This document shows, one piece after another, positions 17,743-26,178 of a stretch of DNA of 39,678 nt. Source of the DNA: Nanobdellota archaeon (GTDB lineage: Archaea > Nanobdellota > Nanobdellia > Woesearchaeales > WJIZ01); NCBI GenBank assembly GCA_030647105.1, contig JAUSJW010000003.1, forward strand, positions 1-39,678. The letters run 5' to 3'. Every line of letters begins with the position of its first letter. Position 1 is the stretch's first letter. Made by a program: the position numbers and the translations under genes. The notes under the pieces were generated by a model that was given only the letters and a program-made list of their open reading frames with translations, was not told the origin of the DNA and ran no database searches.

Positions 17743-19497
17743 TCAGGCAGTATAATAATACTTCTTGCTCGATTTCTGCTCCCGATCCAGAACCGACCCT
17801 TCTTTGTTGATGCGCGGCCTTCCGGAATCAGGGTCCCGCCTGAATGTCAAAGCGAGTTCAGTCAGGAATCTGGTCATGCCTTCGCCCATCGGGAACGGCC
17901 CCGTCGCCATCCCGAAGATTGCGGGCTGGCCCTCGAACACCATGAGTTTCTCGCTCAAATAGTCAAGGAAGAGCAGGTCGTGGTCGACCACCATGCAGCT
18001 CTTGCCCCGCAGGTCCATGAAGTCGCGAATCAGTTTCGAGACAATCAGTCTCTGCTCGACGTCAAGGTACGCCGAAGGCTCGTCTAACAGATAAACATCA
18101 GCCTCTTTCGCAAGGCAAATCGCGATGGCTACGCGCTGCAATTCCCCGCCAGAAAGCTCGTTGATTTTGCGCGTAAAAAGAAACGTCAGGCCAAGGGGCT
18201 CTACGACTTGTGTATTATGCTTCGCGATGGCGTCCTGCAGCACGTTCTCCACGAGCTCATCAGAGGAGCTATCCAGATACTGCGGTTTGTAGCTGACCTT
18301 AATGGACGTATCAATCTCTCCCGCGTCTGGCTTGTCCACTCCCGCGAGAATCTTCACAAAACTTGTTTTTCCCGTCCCGTTCTCGCCCAGGATTCCAATG
18401 ATGTCCTTGCGGTGAATGCTCCCAAAAGCGGACTCGAGCGAGAACCTTCCAAGCTTCTTTTTGATTCCTGTCCAGCTCACCTGCACCGTACTTTCACCGC
18501 GCCGCGCCTCAGCTCGCTCCTTGAACGTGATGGCCTTGTCGCGGAAGCGCATATTCTCATCCCGCAAAAACCCGGACAGGTAAATGTTGATGCCGTTGCG
18601 CGTGCTCTTTATCTTGGAGCAGATGCCGTACACCCCTTCTTTGCCATAGAGCAGGTAAATCATCTCAGTCATGTAGTCCAGAATAATCAAGTCGTGCTCG
18701 ACCACCATGACAGCGGTCTTTTCGTCCGCGAGGTCCCGGATGAACCTGCTCACGTTCAGGCGCTGCTTGATGTCGAGGTAGCTCGAAGGCTCGTCGAAGA
18801 AGTACACGTCAGCCTTTCTGAGCACCGTCGCGGCGATAGCCACCCGTTGCAATTCTCCGCCGGAAACCTTGGAAACGTCGTTGTCAAGCACATGCTCCAA
18901 ATCGAGAATCTTCACAATCTGCGCGAACTGCCCCTTCTCGTCCACACGTTCAAGCAGCTGCCGAACAGTTCCTTTCGTCGCTTTCGGAATCAAATCGACT
19001 TGCTGAGGTTTGTAGCTTACCCGAATCGTCTTGTTCTTGAGCCGCTCAAGGTAATCTTGGGCCTCGCTGCCCTTGAAATAAGAAATCAAGTCGTCATAAG
19101 TAGCTTCGGTCGTTCCGCCTAAATTCGGCATGAACTGCCCAGAAAGAATTTTTAGGGCAGTCGACTTTCCAATGCCATTCCGACCGAGAATGCCTACTAC
19201 TTTTCCGAAGAGCGGCACGGGGAGGTTATACAGATGGAACCCGTTCTGCCCGTAGCGGTGGATGGGCTTGGAAGCGAGCTCGTCCGGCAGGTTGATGATG
19301 TGGATGCTGCCTGGAGTCGAGCGGTTGACGCAGATGCCGCAGCCGATGCACATCTTTTCGTCGATATTGATTTTCTTGTCTAGGGGAGAAATAGTAATGC
19401 ACGGCTCTCCCTTCCGGTTCACCGGGCAGAGATTGACCATTAACTCGGACTCGTAGGGGTTGAAAAGGTCCCGGTTCACGACAGCGATTCTGGGCAT
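17743..19497 (-). CDS. ABCE1/Rli1 ribosome recycling ATPase
   Basis: MPRIAVVNRDLF..CPVNRKGEPCI...CIGCGICVNRSTPGSIHIINLP Fe-S domain, twin ABC cassettes. Start reset to the ATG at 19497. Confidence 0.97.
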   Translation of the reverse strand: MPRIAVVNRDLFNPYESELMVNLCPVNRKGEPCITISPLDKKINIDEKMCIGCGICVNRSTPGSIHIINLPDELASKPIHRYGQNGFHLYNLPVPLFGKVVGILGRNGIGKSTALKILSGQFMPNLGGTTEATYDDLISYFKGSEAQDYLERLKNKTIRVSYKPQQVDLIPKATKGTVRQLLERVDEKGQFAQIVKILDLEHVLDNDVSKVSGGELQRVAIAATVLRKADVYFFDEPSSYLDIKQRLNVSRFIRDLADEKTAVMVVEHDLIILDYMTEMIYLLYGKEGVYGICSKIKSTRNGINIYLSGFLRDENMRFRDKAITFKERAEARRGESTVQVSWTGIKKKLGRFSLESAFGSIHRKDIIGILGENGTGKTSFVKILAGVDKPDAGEIDTSIKVSYKPQYLDSSSDELVENVLQDAIAKHNTQVVEPLGLTFLFTRKINELSGGELQRVAIAICLAKEADVYLLDEPSAYLDVEQRLIVSKLIRDFMDLRGKSCMVVDHDLLFLDYLSEKLMVFEGQPAIFGMATGPFPMGEGMTRFLTELALTFRRDPDSGRPRINKEGSVLDREQKSSKKYYYTA

Positions 19498-19627
19498 AGC
19501 TCTCACTAATTTTATTTTGTTTTTAAAGGTTGGTATCGTATTGTGTACACTACTAAAAACAAGAATCTTCCACAATAAGACGTGTTTTCATAAGAAAAAG
19601 GAGCCGTTCTCCTTATTTAATTCTTTT

Positions 19628-19761
19628 CTAATGGGCGACACTAGTTTCGCATATATAGTGCGAGGCATAAATAATTGAGCAATGCTGCCCCGCGCTATAT
19701 ACGGAGGAAGCAACAATTCCAATCAGTTATTTGCTTCCGACAGTATCCTTCCGCCCATTAG
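19628..19761 (+). ncRNA. Candidate three-helix structured RNA
   Basis: P1 CTAATGGGCG/CGCCCATTAG (10 bp), P2 TATATAGTGCG/CGCGCTATATA (11 bp, one U·G on + strand), P3 GGAAGCAA/TTGCTTCC (8 bp). Confidence 0.5.
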
Positions 19762-19764
19762 ATT

Positions 19765-19811
19765 TGGAGGACAAACCAAATGTCTATACCCTACTTTTGT
19801 CCTCCATTTTT
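19765..19811 (+). terminator. Hairpin plus T tract: TGGAGGACAAA-(20)-TTTGTCCTCCA-TTTTT
   Basis: Perfect 11-bp stem (19765-19775 / 19796-19806) followed by TTTTT. Terminator function is inferred. Confidence 0.5.
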
Positions 19812-19933
19812 CCTAAGGAGCCACGAGAGGCAGGGGCCAAGGATGAAGGTCTTTTGTTATAGCAACCTTTCTTCATCATTTGGTTGTTATTCTCTACCTC
19901 ACGCTTATATCTCGGGTTACCTTTGCAATAAGC

Positions 19934-20362
19934 ATGGATGAAAAAAGCGCGATTAAAAAAGACGTTCCAGCAGGAGTAAAAACCGTCTCGGTGATGTACT
20001 TTATCCTTGGAGCCTTCGGGCTTATCCCTCTTGGTGTAGTTTTACTAATCGGCGCCTTTGTGAACTCTATGGTTAGCGCTTCGTTTATTCTGGTAGCAAT
20101 TATCTTCTTAGTTTTAGTTGTCCTAGATATCTCTGTGGGTGTAGGCTTATGGAAGGGAAAACCGTGGGCTAGAACTACCGCATTAACCTTCTCGGGGTTA
20201 GGGCTTATTGGAATGATTATCGGAATAGTCCAAATGATTCAAGGAAACAATGCCTTCGCGTTAATGCCGAGCAAGATATCCTTCTTTGCGAGTTCCTCGC
20301 TCCTTATTATAAGCGGATTGTATCTGCTCCTGAATAAAAACGTGAAGAAAGCGTTTGCTTAA
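19934..20362 (+). CDS. Small membrane protein with about four predicted TM segments
   Basis: Hydrophobic runs MYFILGAFGLIPLGVVLLIGAFV, ASFILVAIIFLVLVVLDISVGVGLW, LTFSGLGLIGMIIGIVQMI, SLLIISGLYLLL. Start reset to the ATG at 19934. Confidence 0.8.
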   Translation: MDEKSAIKKDVPAGVKTVSVMYFILGAFGLIPLGVVLLIGAFVNSMVSASFILVAIIFLVLVVLDISVGVGLWKGKPWARTTALTFSGLGLIGMIIGIVQMIQGNNAFALMPSKISFFASSSLLIISGLYLLLNKNVKKAFA

Positions 20363-20374
20363 TGAATTGCTTTT

Positions 20375-21358
20375 TTAGCCCACAACATATTGCGGTGCAG
20401 GTACGGGAGTTCCATTAGATACAAAATGGCGTTCTAATTCCTGTTTAGCAATCGCGGTAAACTGGGCGTCAAGCTTGTTTCTGCAAATCATATTGGCCGC
20501 GATATTTCCGAAATCTACCATAGTATACCCCAACCTCAACGCAAGGCGCAGAGTCGTTTGGTAATCGACGACCTGTGAGGGTATGCCTAAATTATGACGT
20601 ATTTTCGCGGCGATAGCAGAGCTATATTCTACAACATCCGCATCGGTAAATGTCCATGCCGCCGCGGGGTCAAAGTCCAAGTTCATAGCGCTTGCGTATT
20701 CTCGCTGTGCGGCCGCATCCAGCTCACCGAGCCGGGTCCAGGTATTATAGAGCACTCCGCCTCGTTTGTTGAGCCTAACTGCCCTATCAATGGGCGTCTC
20801 TGGATGGAAATACGGGTCATGTGTTAGCACAGAAATATCAATGTCTGTCACAATGGTTCCGAGATCTAGCAGAACAAGGTCTCCGGTTGCCGTGCAGCCA
20901 TGGTTCTCTATCTTGTTGTCGTAGGCGTATGCGCCCCGTTGAAGAATCTGAATGGAGGTTTCAGCTAGGCCCATTGCCAATAAGACAACATCCTCAATGT
21001 TTTCAGCCTCTTTAAGCTGAGCAAAGCGGACATTCAGGGGGACTTCTTTTTCTTGGACAACTGCTGTTTTGCCATGTACTCGGTTGCCTTGGTATCTTAG
21101 GGAAATATCGGACACCAGTGATGTTGGCGGGACGAGGCCCCCTAGCCGTTCCATGGCGGTATGATATCCTTTTACCGTCAAATCCTCTTCGATAGCTCCC
21201 CCCTTTAGAACCTTCACCACAAACGGAAGAGGGGGTTTTACATAGACATTAGTCTGAAATCCAGAAGTGTCTACATCGCGATTCTTGAAATTAGTACCCT
21301 GAAGCAACCACACCAATGCATCTCTGGAAATGGGAAACTCTTCCGCACGTGGTGTCAT
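20375..21358 (-). CDS. Hypothetical protein, possibly a divergent kinase-like fold
   Basis: PFVVKVLKGG (Lys), ENHGCTATGDLVLLDLGTI resembles degenerate catalytic loop plus DxG. Tentative. Confidence 0.6.
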   Translation of the reverse strand: MTPRAEEFPISRDALVWLLQGTNFKNRDVDTSGFQTNVYVKPPLPFVVKVLKGGAIEEDLTVKGYHTAMERLGGLVPPTSLVSDISLRYQGNRVHGKTAVVQEKEVPLNVRFAQLKEAENIEDVVLLAMGLAETSIQILQRGAYAYDNKIENHGCTATGDLVLLDLGTIVTDIDISVLTHDPYFHPETPIDRAVRLNKRGGVLYNTWTRLGELDAAAQREYASAMNLDFDPAAAWTFTDADVVEYSSAIAAKIRHNLGIPSQVVDYQTTLRLALRLGYTMVDFGNIAANMICRNKLDAQFTAIAKQELERHFVSNGTPVPAPQYVVG

Positions 21359-21394
21359 GACAGACGGGAGCCTTTTTTAATTTAAGAAACTTAC

Positions 21395-22390
21395 CTATTC
21401 CCACTTCAGCGATCCGCCTGTCTGGTATTCAGTCACCCGCGTCTCAAAGAAGTTCTTCTCCTTCGACAAATCAACGCTCTGCGACATCCAGGGGAACGGA
21501 TTTTCAGTCCCATACTGCTTGGGCAGCCCAATGCGCTCAAACCGCCTGTCAGCGATGTACTCGACATAATCAATGAACTGCTGAGCGTTAATCCCGAGGA
21601 GTCCTTCCGGGCAGGCGTCAATCGCGTACTTCTTCTCAAGTTCAACGCTCTTCTTAATCAGCGAAATCAATTCCTTCTGGAACGCAGGAGTCCAAATCTC
21701 CTCGTTCTCAGCCTTAATCGTGTTAATCAAGTCGCAGCCGAAAGCTAAATGCAGGCTTTCATCGCGCATGATGTACTCAAACTGCTCGCCGATGCCGACC
21801 ATCTTGTTCATGCGTTTCAAAGCGAGCATCATCGCGAAACCGGCGTAAAAATAAATGCCCTCCATAATCACATAAAAGCCCACCAAATCGTGCACGAACT
21901 TGCGGATGTTCTCCATCCCGTCTGTCGTGAACGTGGGGTCAAAGACGCTCTTTGTCAAATCAACGACATAGTCATCCTTGTCCTTGATAGCTGGAACCTT
22001 CATGTACATCGTATAAATCTCATCCGGATCCAAACCAAGCGTATCACAGCAATAAATGAACGTGTCCGTGTGCACCGCTTCCTCGTACGCCTGTCTTAAC
22101 AAATACTGCCTGCATTCAGGATTCGTGACGTGCGAATACACCGCCAATACAATATTATTCGCCGTCAAACTCTCAGCCGTGGAAAAGAACCCGAGATTAT
22201 ACAAAATCATCCGCTTCTCGGCAGGAGTCAGCACCTTGTCGCTCTTCCACTGCTCGACATCTTTCTGCATGCCCACTTCTTCAGGCGTCCAGTTATTAGC
22301 GACGCCCGACTTGTAATGCTCTCTCGCCCACAAATATTTCATAGGCAGAATCTTGTTCGGATCGGTCTTGGGGCTGTTGATGATTCCCAT
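21395..22390 (-). CDS. nrdB: Ribonucleoside-diphosphate reductase small subunit, class Ic-like
   Basis: AESLTANN, EEAVHTDTFIY, MEGIYFYAGFA, MRDESLHLAFG carry the diiron-carboxylate ligands; Phe at the usual radical-Tyr position. Confidence 0.95.
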   Translation of the reverse strand: MGIINSPKTDPNKILPMKYLWAREHYKSGVANNWTPEEVGMQKDVEQWKSDKVLTPAEKRMILYNLGFFSTAESLTANNIVLAVYSHVTNPECRQYLLRQAYEEAVHTDTFIYCCDTLGLDPDEIYTMYMKVPAIKDKDDYVVDLTKSVFDPTFTTDGMENIRKFVHDLVGFYVIMEGIYFYAGFAMMLALKRMNKMVGIGEQFEYIMRDESLHLAFGCDLINTIKAENEEIWTPAFQKELISLIKKSVELEKKYAIDACPEGLLGINAQQFIDYVEYIADRRFERIGLPKQYGTENPFPWMSQSVDLSKEKNFFETRVTEYQTGGSLKWE

Positions 22391-25155
22391 TACTGGCAGG
22401 CCTCGCAGAGCGCGTCGCTGGCGATGATGACTTTGGGTTTCGGAGCAATCTCTTCTTTGGGCTCCTCCGCCGCTTTGTATTCTCTTTTTTGCGTAAATCC
22501 GTATTTGCCCGCGTCCAGCGTGCTCTTCTCAATCTGGCTGGCAGCAAGAGTCCTGAGGTAGTACGTCGTCTTCAGGCCGCATCTCCACGCCATGAAATAC
22601 ACATCGTTGAGCTTCTTTCCCGACGTGCCTTCAAGGAAGATGTTGTGGCTCTGGCTCTGGTCAATCCACTTCGCGCGAGCCGCTGTCAATCGAATCAGCC
22701 ATTCCGCGTCAATCTCAAAGGCTTCTTTGTATTTGTCCTTGAGCTTTTGCGGGATGCCGGCAATCAATTTTAAGTTTCCGTCATAATACTTGAGCTGCTC
22801 GAGCATCTCGTCGTTCCAGAGCCCCAATTTTCGCAAGTCCTCGATAAGATACTTGTTCACAAGGGTGAACTCGCCAGAGATGTTGCTCTTGACGTAGATA
22901 TTCTTGTAGATGGGTTCGATGCACGGGAAGCAGCCCGAAATGTTCGAAATCGTGGCTGTCGGCGCGATGGCCATGCAATTGCTGTTGCGCATGCCGTGCG
23001 TTTTGACATGTTCTCTTAAGGGAGTCCAGTCCATGCTCATCTCCTTCGAGACATCGAGAGGCAACCCTCTCTCCGCTTCCAGCAGCGCCAAGGTATCGTA
23101 AGGGAAAATTCCGCGGTCCCACTTCGAGCCTTTGTAGCTCTGGTAAGTGCCCTTCTCCTTGGCGAGCCGCGAACTAGCTAAAATGGTGTGATAAGAGATG
23201 AACTCCATCAGCTGGTCGGAAAACGTCAAAGCGTCCTGCGATTCGAACGAGATGTCGAGCTTGAACAGAGCGTCCTGGAATCCCATGATACCAAGGCCGA
23301 CAGGCCGGTGCCTCATGTTCGAGGTCTGCGCCTCTACCGTGGGATAATAGTTGAGGTCAACCACGTTGTCGAGCATTCGCATCGCGACAGCCACGGTGTC
23401 AGAGAGCAATTCCGTGTTGAGCTTGCCGTCCGTGACGTGCCTCTCCAAATTGATGGAGCCCAGGTTGCACACCGCGGTCTCGTCTTTTGACGTGTTCAGC
23501 GTAATCTCCGTGCACAGGTTTGAGCTGTGAATGACTCCCACGTGATCCTGCGGCGAGCGGATGTTGCACGGGTCCTTGAACGTAATCCAGGGATGGCCGG
23601 TCTCAAAGAGCATGGTGAGCATCTTCTTCCACATCTTCGCCGCCTCGACGACCTTGAACTTCTTGATTTCCCCGCGCATCGCCATCGCTTCGTAGTGCGC
23701 GTACCTTTCCTCGAACTTCTTCCCATAGCTATCGTGCAAATCTTTCACTTCGTTTGGAGAGAAGAGCGTCCACTTCCCATTCTCGGACACGCGCTTCATG
23801 AAAAGGTCAGGCACCCAGTTCGCCGTGTTCATGTCGTGCGTTCTGCGCCTTTCATCGCCGGTATTCTTCCTCAAATCCAGGAAATCCTCGATGTCGAGGT
23901 GCCACGTCTCCAAATACGCGCAGGTAGCCCCTCTCCTTTTGCCAGATCTGTTGATTGCGACAGTGACATCGTTCGCGATTTTGAGGAAGGGAATAACGCC
24001 CTGGCTTTCAACATTCGTACTTTTAATATACGCACCCGTCGCGCGAATAGGCGTCCAGTCGTTTCCAAGCCCGCCGGACCATTTCGAAAGCTGCGCGTGG
24101 TCGCCGAGCGACTTGAAGATATGTGTCAGGTCGTCAAGCACCGTTGTCAGGTAGCAGGAGCTCAATTGGGGATGCATCAGACCCGAATGGAACAGCGTGG
24201 GGGTCGAGGACACAAAGCGCAAAGTCGAAAGCACTCCATAAAACTCGGCGGCTTTCTCCTCTTTGTTTTGCTCCTGGAGCGCGAGGCCCATGGCGACGCG
24301 CATCCAAAACGCCTGCGGAAGCTCGATATGCTTGTCTTCGAGCTTGATGAAGTAGCGCTCGTAGAGGGTCTGAACGCCGATGTACTCGAAGAGGTCGTCC
24401 CGCTCCGTGCGTAGGCCCTCTGAAAGCTTGCGCAAATCGAAATCAAGCATCTTGGGATCCATTAGGCCCGACTGCACGGCTTTCTTGATGCCGCTGATAA
24501 AGGCGTCCCGGTAGGCGATGTCCAATAATTCAGGTGAGATGCTCCTGCCGATGACCTCTTTATAGATACGCTGCTGGTAGAGCCTTGCCGCGACCTTGCT
24601 GTAGGAAGGGTCTTTCTCGATAAATGGCACGGTCGCGAAGATGAGCGCTTTCTCTATCTCCTCGGTCGTGACTCCGTCATAGATGTTCTTGATGAGCTCC
24701 CTGGAGATAAGGCCCGGGTCGATGCTCTTCTCATACCCCTGGCTGACGCGCTCAATCGTGTGCCTGACCTTATGGAGGTCAAAGAGCACGGTTCTCCCGT
24801 CTCGCTTTCTGACCGTGAGCCTGCCCAGCTTCGCCTTCTCGACCATGCGCTCCTTCTGCTCCTCGCGCATGCGCTGGCGGTCCGCGCGGTAGATGATGTA
24901 GGCCTTCGCGATTTCGTAGAGGCCGTTCTTGACCAGGTGCTTTTCGACAATGTCCTGGACGTTCTCGACATTGGGATGGAAGTCTACAAACCGGTTGGAA
25001 ATCTCATCGGTGATGGCGTTCACCATCTGTTCGACACGCTCTTCAGGCACCGGCTCGCCAACAGCCTTGGTGGCTTTCCTGATGGCGTTGCGGATGCGCT
25101 CCGTGTCGAAGTTCACAACTTCCCCTGTCCGTTTGACGACTTTCAATTCTGGCAT
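22390..25155 (-). CDS. nrdA: Ribonucleoside-diphosphate reductase large subunit with two N-terminal ATP-cone domains
   Basis: LKVVKRTGEVVNFDTERIRNAIRKA and LTVRKRDGRTVLFDLHKVRHTIERV ATP-cones; SSCYLTTVLDDL, NLCTEITLNTS, C-terminal CEACQ. Confidence 0.96.
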   Translation of the reverse strand: MPELKVVKRTGEVVNFDTERIRNAIRKATKAVGEPVPEERVEQMVNAITDEISNRFVDFHPNVENVQDIVEKHLVKNGLYEIAKAYIIYRADRQRMREEQKERMVEKAKLGRLTVRKRDGRTVLFDLHKVRHTIERVSQGYEKSIDPGLISRELIKNIYDGVTTEEIEKALIFATVPFIEKDPSYSKVAARLYQQRIYKEVIGRSISPELLDIAYRDAFISGIKKAVQSGLMDPKMLDFDLRKLSEGLRTERDDLFEYIGVQTLYERYFIKLEDKHIELPQAFWMRVAMGLALQEQNKEEKAAEFYGVLSTLRFVSSTPTLFHSGLMHPQLSSCYLTTVLDDLTHIFKSLGDHAQLSKWSGGLGNDWTPIRATGAYIKSTNVESQGVIPFLKIANDVTVAINRSGKRRGATCAYLETWHLDIEDFLDLRKNTGDERRRTHDMNTANWVPDLFMKRVSENGKWTLFSPNEVKDLHDSYGKKFEERYAHYEAMAMRGEIKKFKVVEAAKMWKKMLTMLFETGHPWITFKDPCNIRSPQDHVGVIHSSNLCTEITLNTSKDETAVCNLGSINLERHVTDGKLNTELLSDTVAVAMRMLDNVVDLNYYPTVEAQTSNMRHRPVGLGIMGFQDALFKLDISFESQDALTFSDQLMEFISYHTILASSRLAKEKGTYQSYKGSKWDRGIFPYDTLALLEAERGLPLDVSKEMSMDWTPLREHVKTHGMRNSNCMAIAPTATISNISGCFPCIEPIYKNIYVKSNISGEFTLVNKYLIEDLRKLGLWNDEMLEQLKYYDGNLKLIAGIPQKLKDKYKEAFEIDAEWLIRLTAARAKWIDQSQSHNIFLEGTSGKKLNDVYFMAWRCGLKTTYYLRTLAASQIEKSTLDAGKYGFTQKREYKAAEEPKEEIAPKPKVIIASDALCEACQ

Positions 25156-25167
25156 GCGTTTCCCTCT

Positions 25168-25614
25168 TTAGGTTCTCAACAACACTTTCAGTTCCTTCCT
25201 GAACTGTTCCACGTCTTCGAATTCGCGGTACACCGCGGCGAACCGGATATAAGCAATTTTATCCAGCTGTTTGAGCTTTGACATCACCAGCTCTCCAATG
25301 GCGCGGCTCGTAATTTCACGATTGTCCTTCTGCTTCAAATCAAGCTCGATTTGGTCGGCCATGCGCTCAATCTCAATAGTCTTGATGGGTCGCTTCTGGC
25401 ACGGCAAAAGGATGCTCTTGATGAGTTTGCCGCGGTCAAAGGACTCCCTTCTCCCGTCCTTCTTGATAACGACCAAGTCATCGATTTCAGCCTGCTCATA
25501 CGTAGTATAGCGCTTCTCGCACTTGAGGCACTCACGGCGCCGACGAACCGAACTTTCAGACTCGCGGCTGTCCACAACTTTGGTCTCAGGGTGCTGGCAG
25601 TAGGGGCATTGCAT
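25168..25614 (-). CDS. nrdR: Transcriptional regulator NrdR (zinc ribbon plus ATP-cone)
   Basis: MQCPYCQHPETKVVDSRESESSVRRRRECLKCEKRYTTYEQAE. Start reset to the ATG at 25614. Confidence 0.96.
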   Translation of the reverse strand: MQCPYCQHPETKVVDSRESESSVRRRRECLKCEKRYTTYEQAEIDDLVVIKKDGRRESFDRGKLIKSILLPCQKRPIKTIEIERMADQIELDLKQKDNREITSRAIGELVMSKLKQLDKIAYIRFAAVYREFEDVEQFRKELKVLLRT

Positions 25615-25615
25615 G

Positions 25616-25662
25616 GTTCTAGATATAGTGCCCGATTTGTCGACGGACACTACCTCTTGTTC
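25616..25662. promoter_or_regulatory. Candidate tandem NrdR boxes GTTCTAGATATAGTGC (25616-25631) and ACACTACCTCTTGTTC (25647-25662)
   Basis: Each matches about 11/16 of the recalled consensus acaCwAtATaTwGtgt. Starts are 31 bp apart, upstream of nrdR. Confidence 0.5.
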
Positions 25663-25712
25663 AGTTTTCAGTATTTAAGGCTTTCGTTATTTACGGAACA
25701 AACACACCATAG

Positions 25713-25741
25713 GTTGGGGCTTATCGGAAATCCGACCCAAC
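25713..25741. repeat. Bulged hairpin GTTGGG-GCTTA-TCGG-AAAT-CCGA-CCCAAC
   Basis: Read directly in the nrdR upstream intergenic region. Confidence 0.65.
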
Positions 25742-25978
25742 ATCTTGTCTTTTTACGGCTCAAGTTGGTTTATATACTTTGTGGCACTCCAATAGTTATA
25801 TCGGAGCTAGTGAAAACATCTTTTTTCGGGCGTTTTAGCACGACAGTGGCAGGTTCTGAGCAACTAGGGAGTGAAAAAATCCGCCACAATCTCATACCAA
25901 AACTGGGTGAATTTTAAACTTCAAAACCCCACTTTTGAAGTGATACTTTTTTATACTAAACCGCATTCAAAACCCCAG

Positions 25979-26134
25979 ATGAAATGCGACCTTTGTTCCT
26001 CCAAGATTCAAGAGACCTTCCTGAACAAGATGCTGGGCACCCAAATCAAGGTGAGCGGCAAGAAGAAGCTCGTGTGCTTCGAATGCCAGAAGAAGTTCCC
26101 GACAAAAGAAGCGCTTGTGAAACAGTTGTCGTAA
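25979..26134 (+). CDS. Small zinc-ribbon/zinc-finger protein (51 aa)
   Basis: MKCDLCSSKIQETFLNKMLGTQIKVSGKKKLVCFECQKKFPTKEALVKQLS, two CxxC pairs. TATA-like TTTTTATAC about 30 nt upstream. Confidence 0.75.
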   Translation: MKCDLCSSKIQETFLNKMLGTQIKVSGKKKLVCFECQKKFPTKEALVKQLS

Positions 26135-26178
26135 CGTATCTGTATTATTTATATATCAAAACGTATTCGTAAACCTCT

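Noticed and set aside
18208-19122. 304-aa + strand ORF antisense to ABCE1
   Set aside because: Mirror of conserved ABC cassettes; no coding support of its own.
19628-19761. 5S rRNA, SRP RNA or RNase P RNA for the three-helix element
   Set aside because: Size and closing stem recall 5S rRNA, but conserved sequence motifs of 5S, SRP and RNase P RNAs are not present.
23527-24414. 295-aa + strand ORF antisense to nrdA
   Set aside because: Opposite strand carries conserved NrdA motifs throughout.
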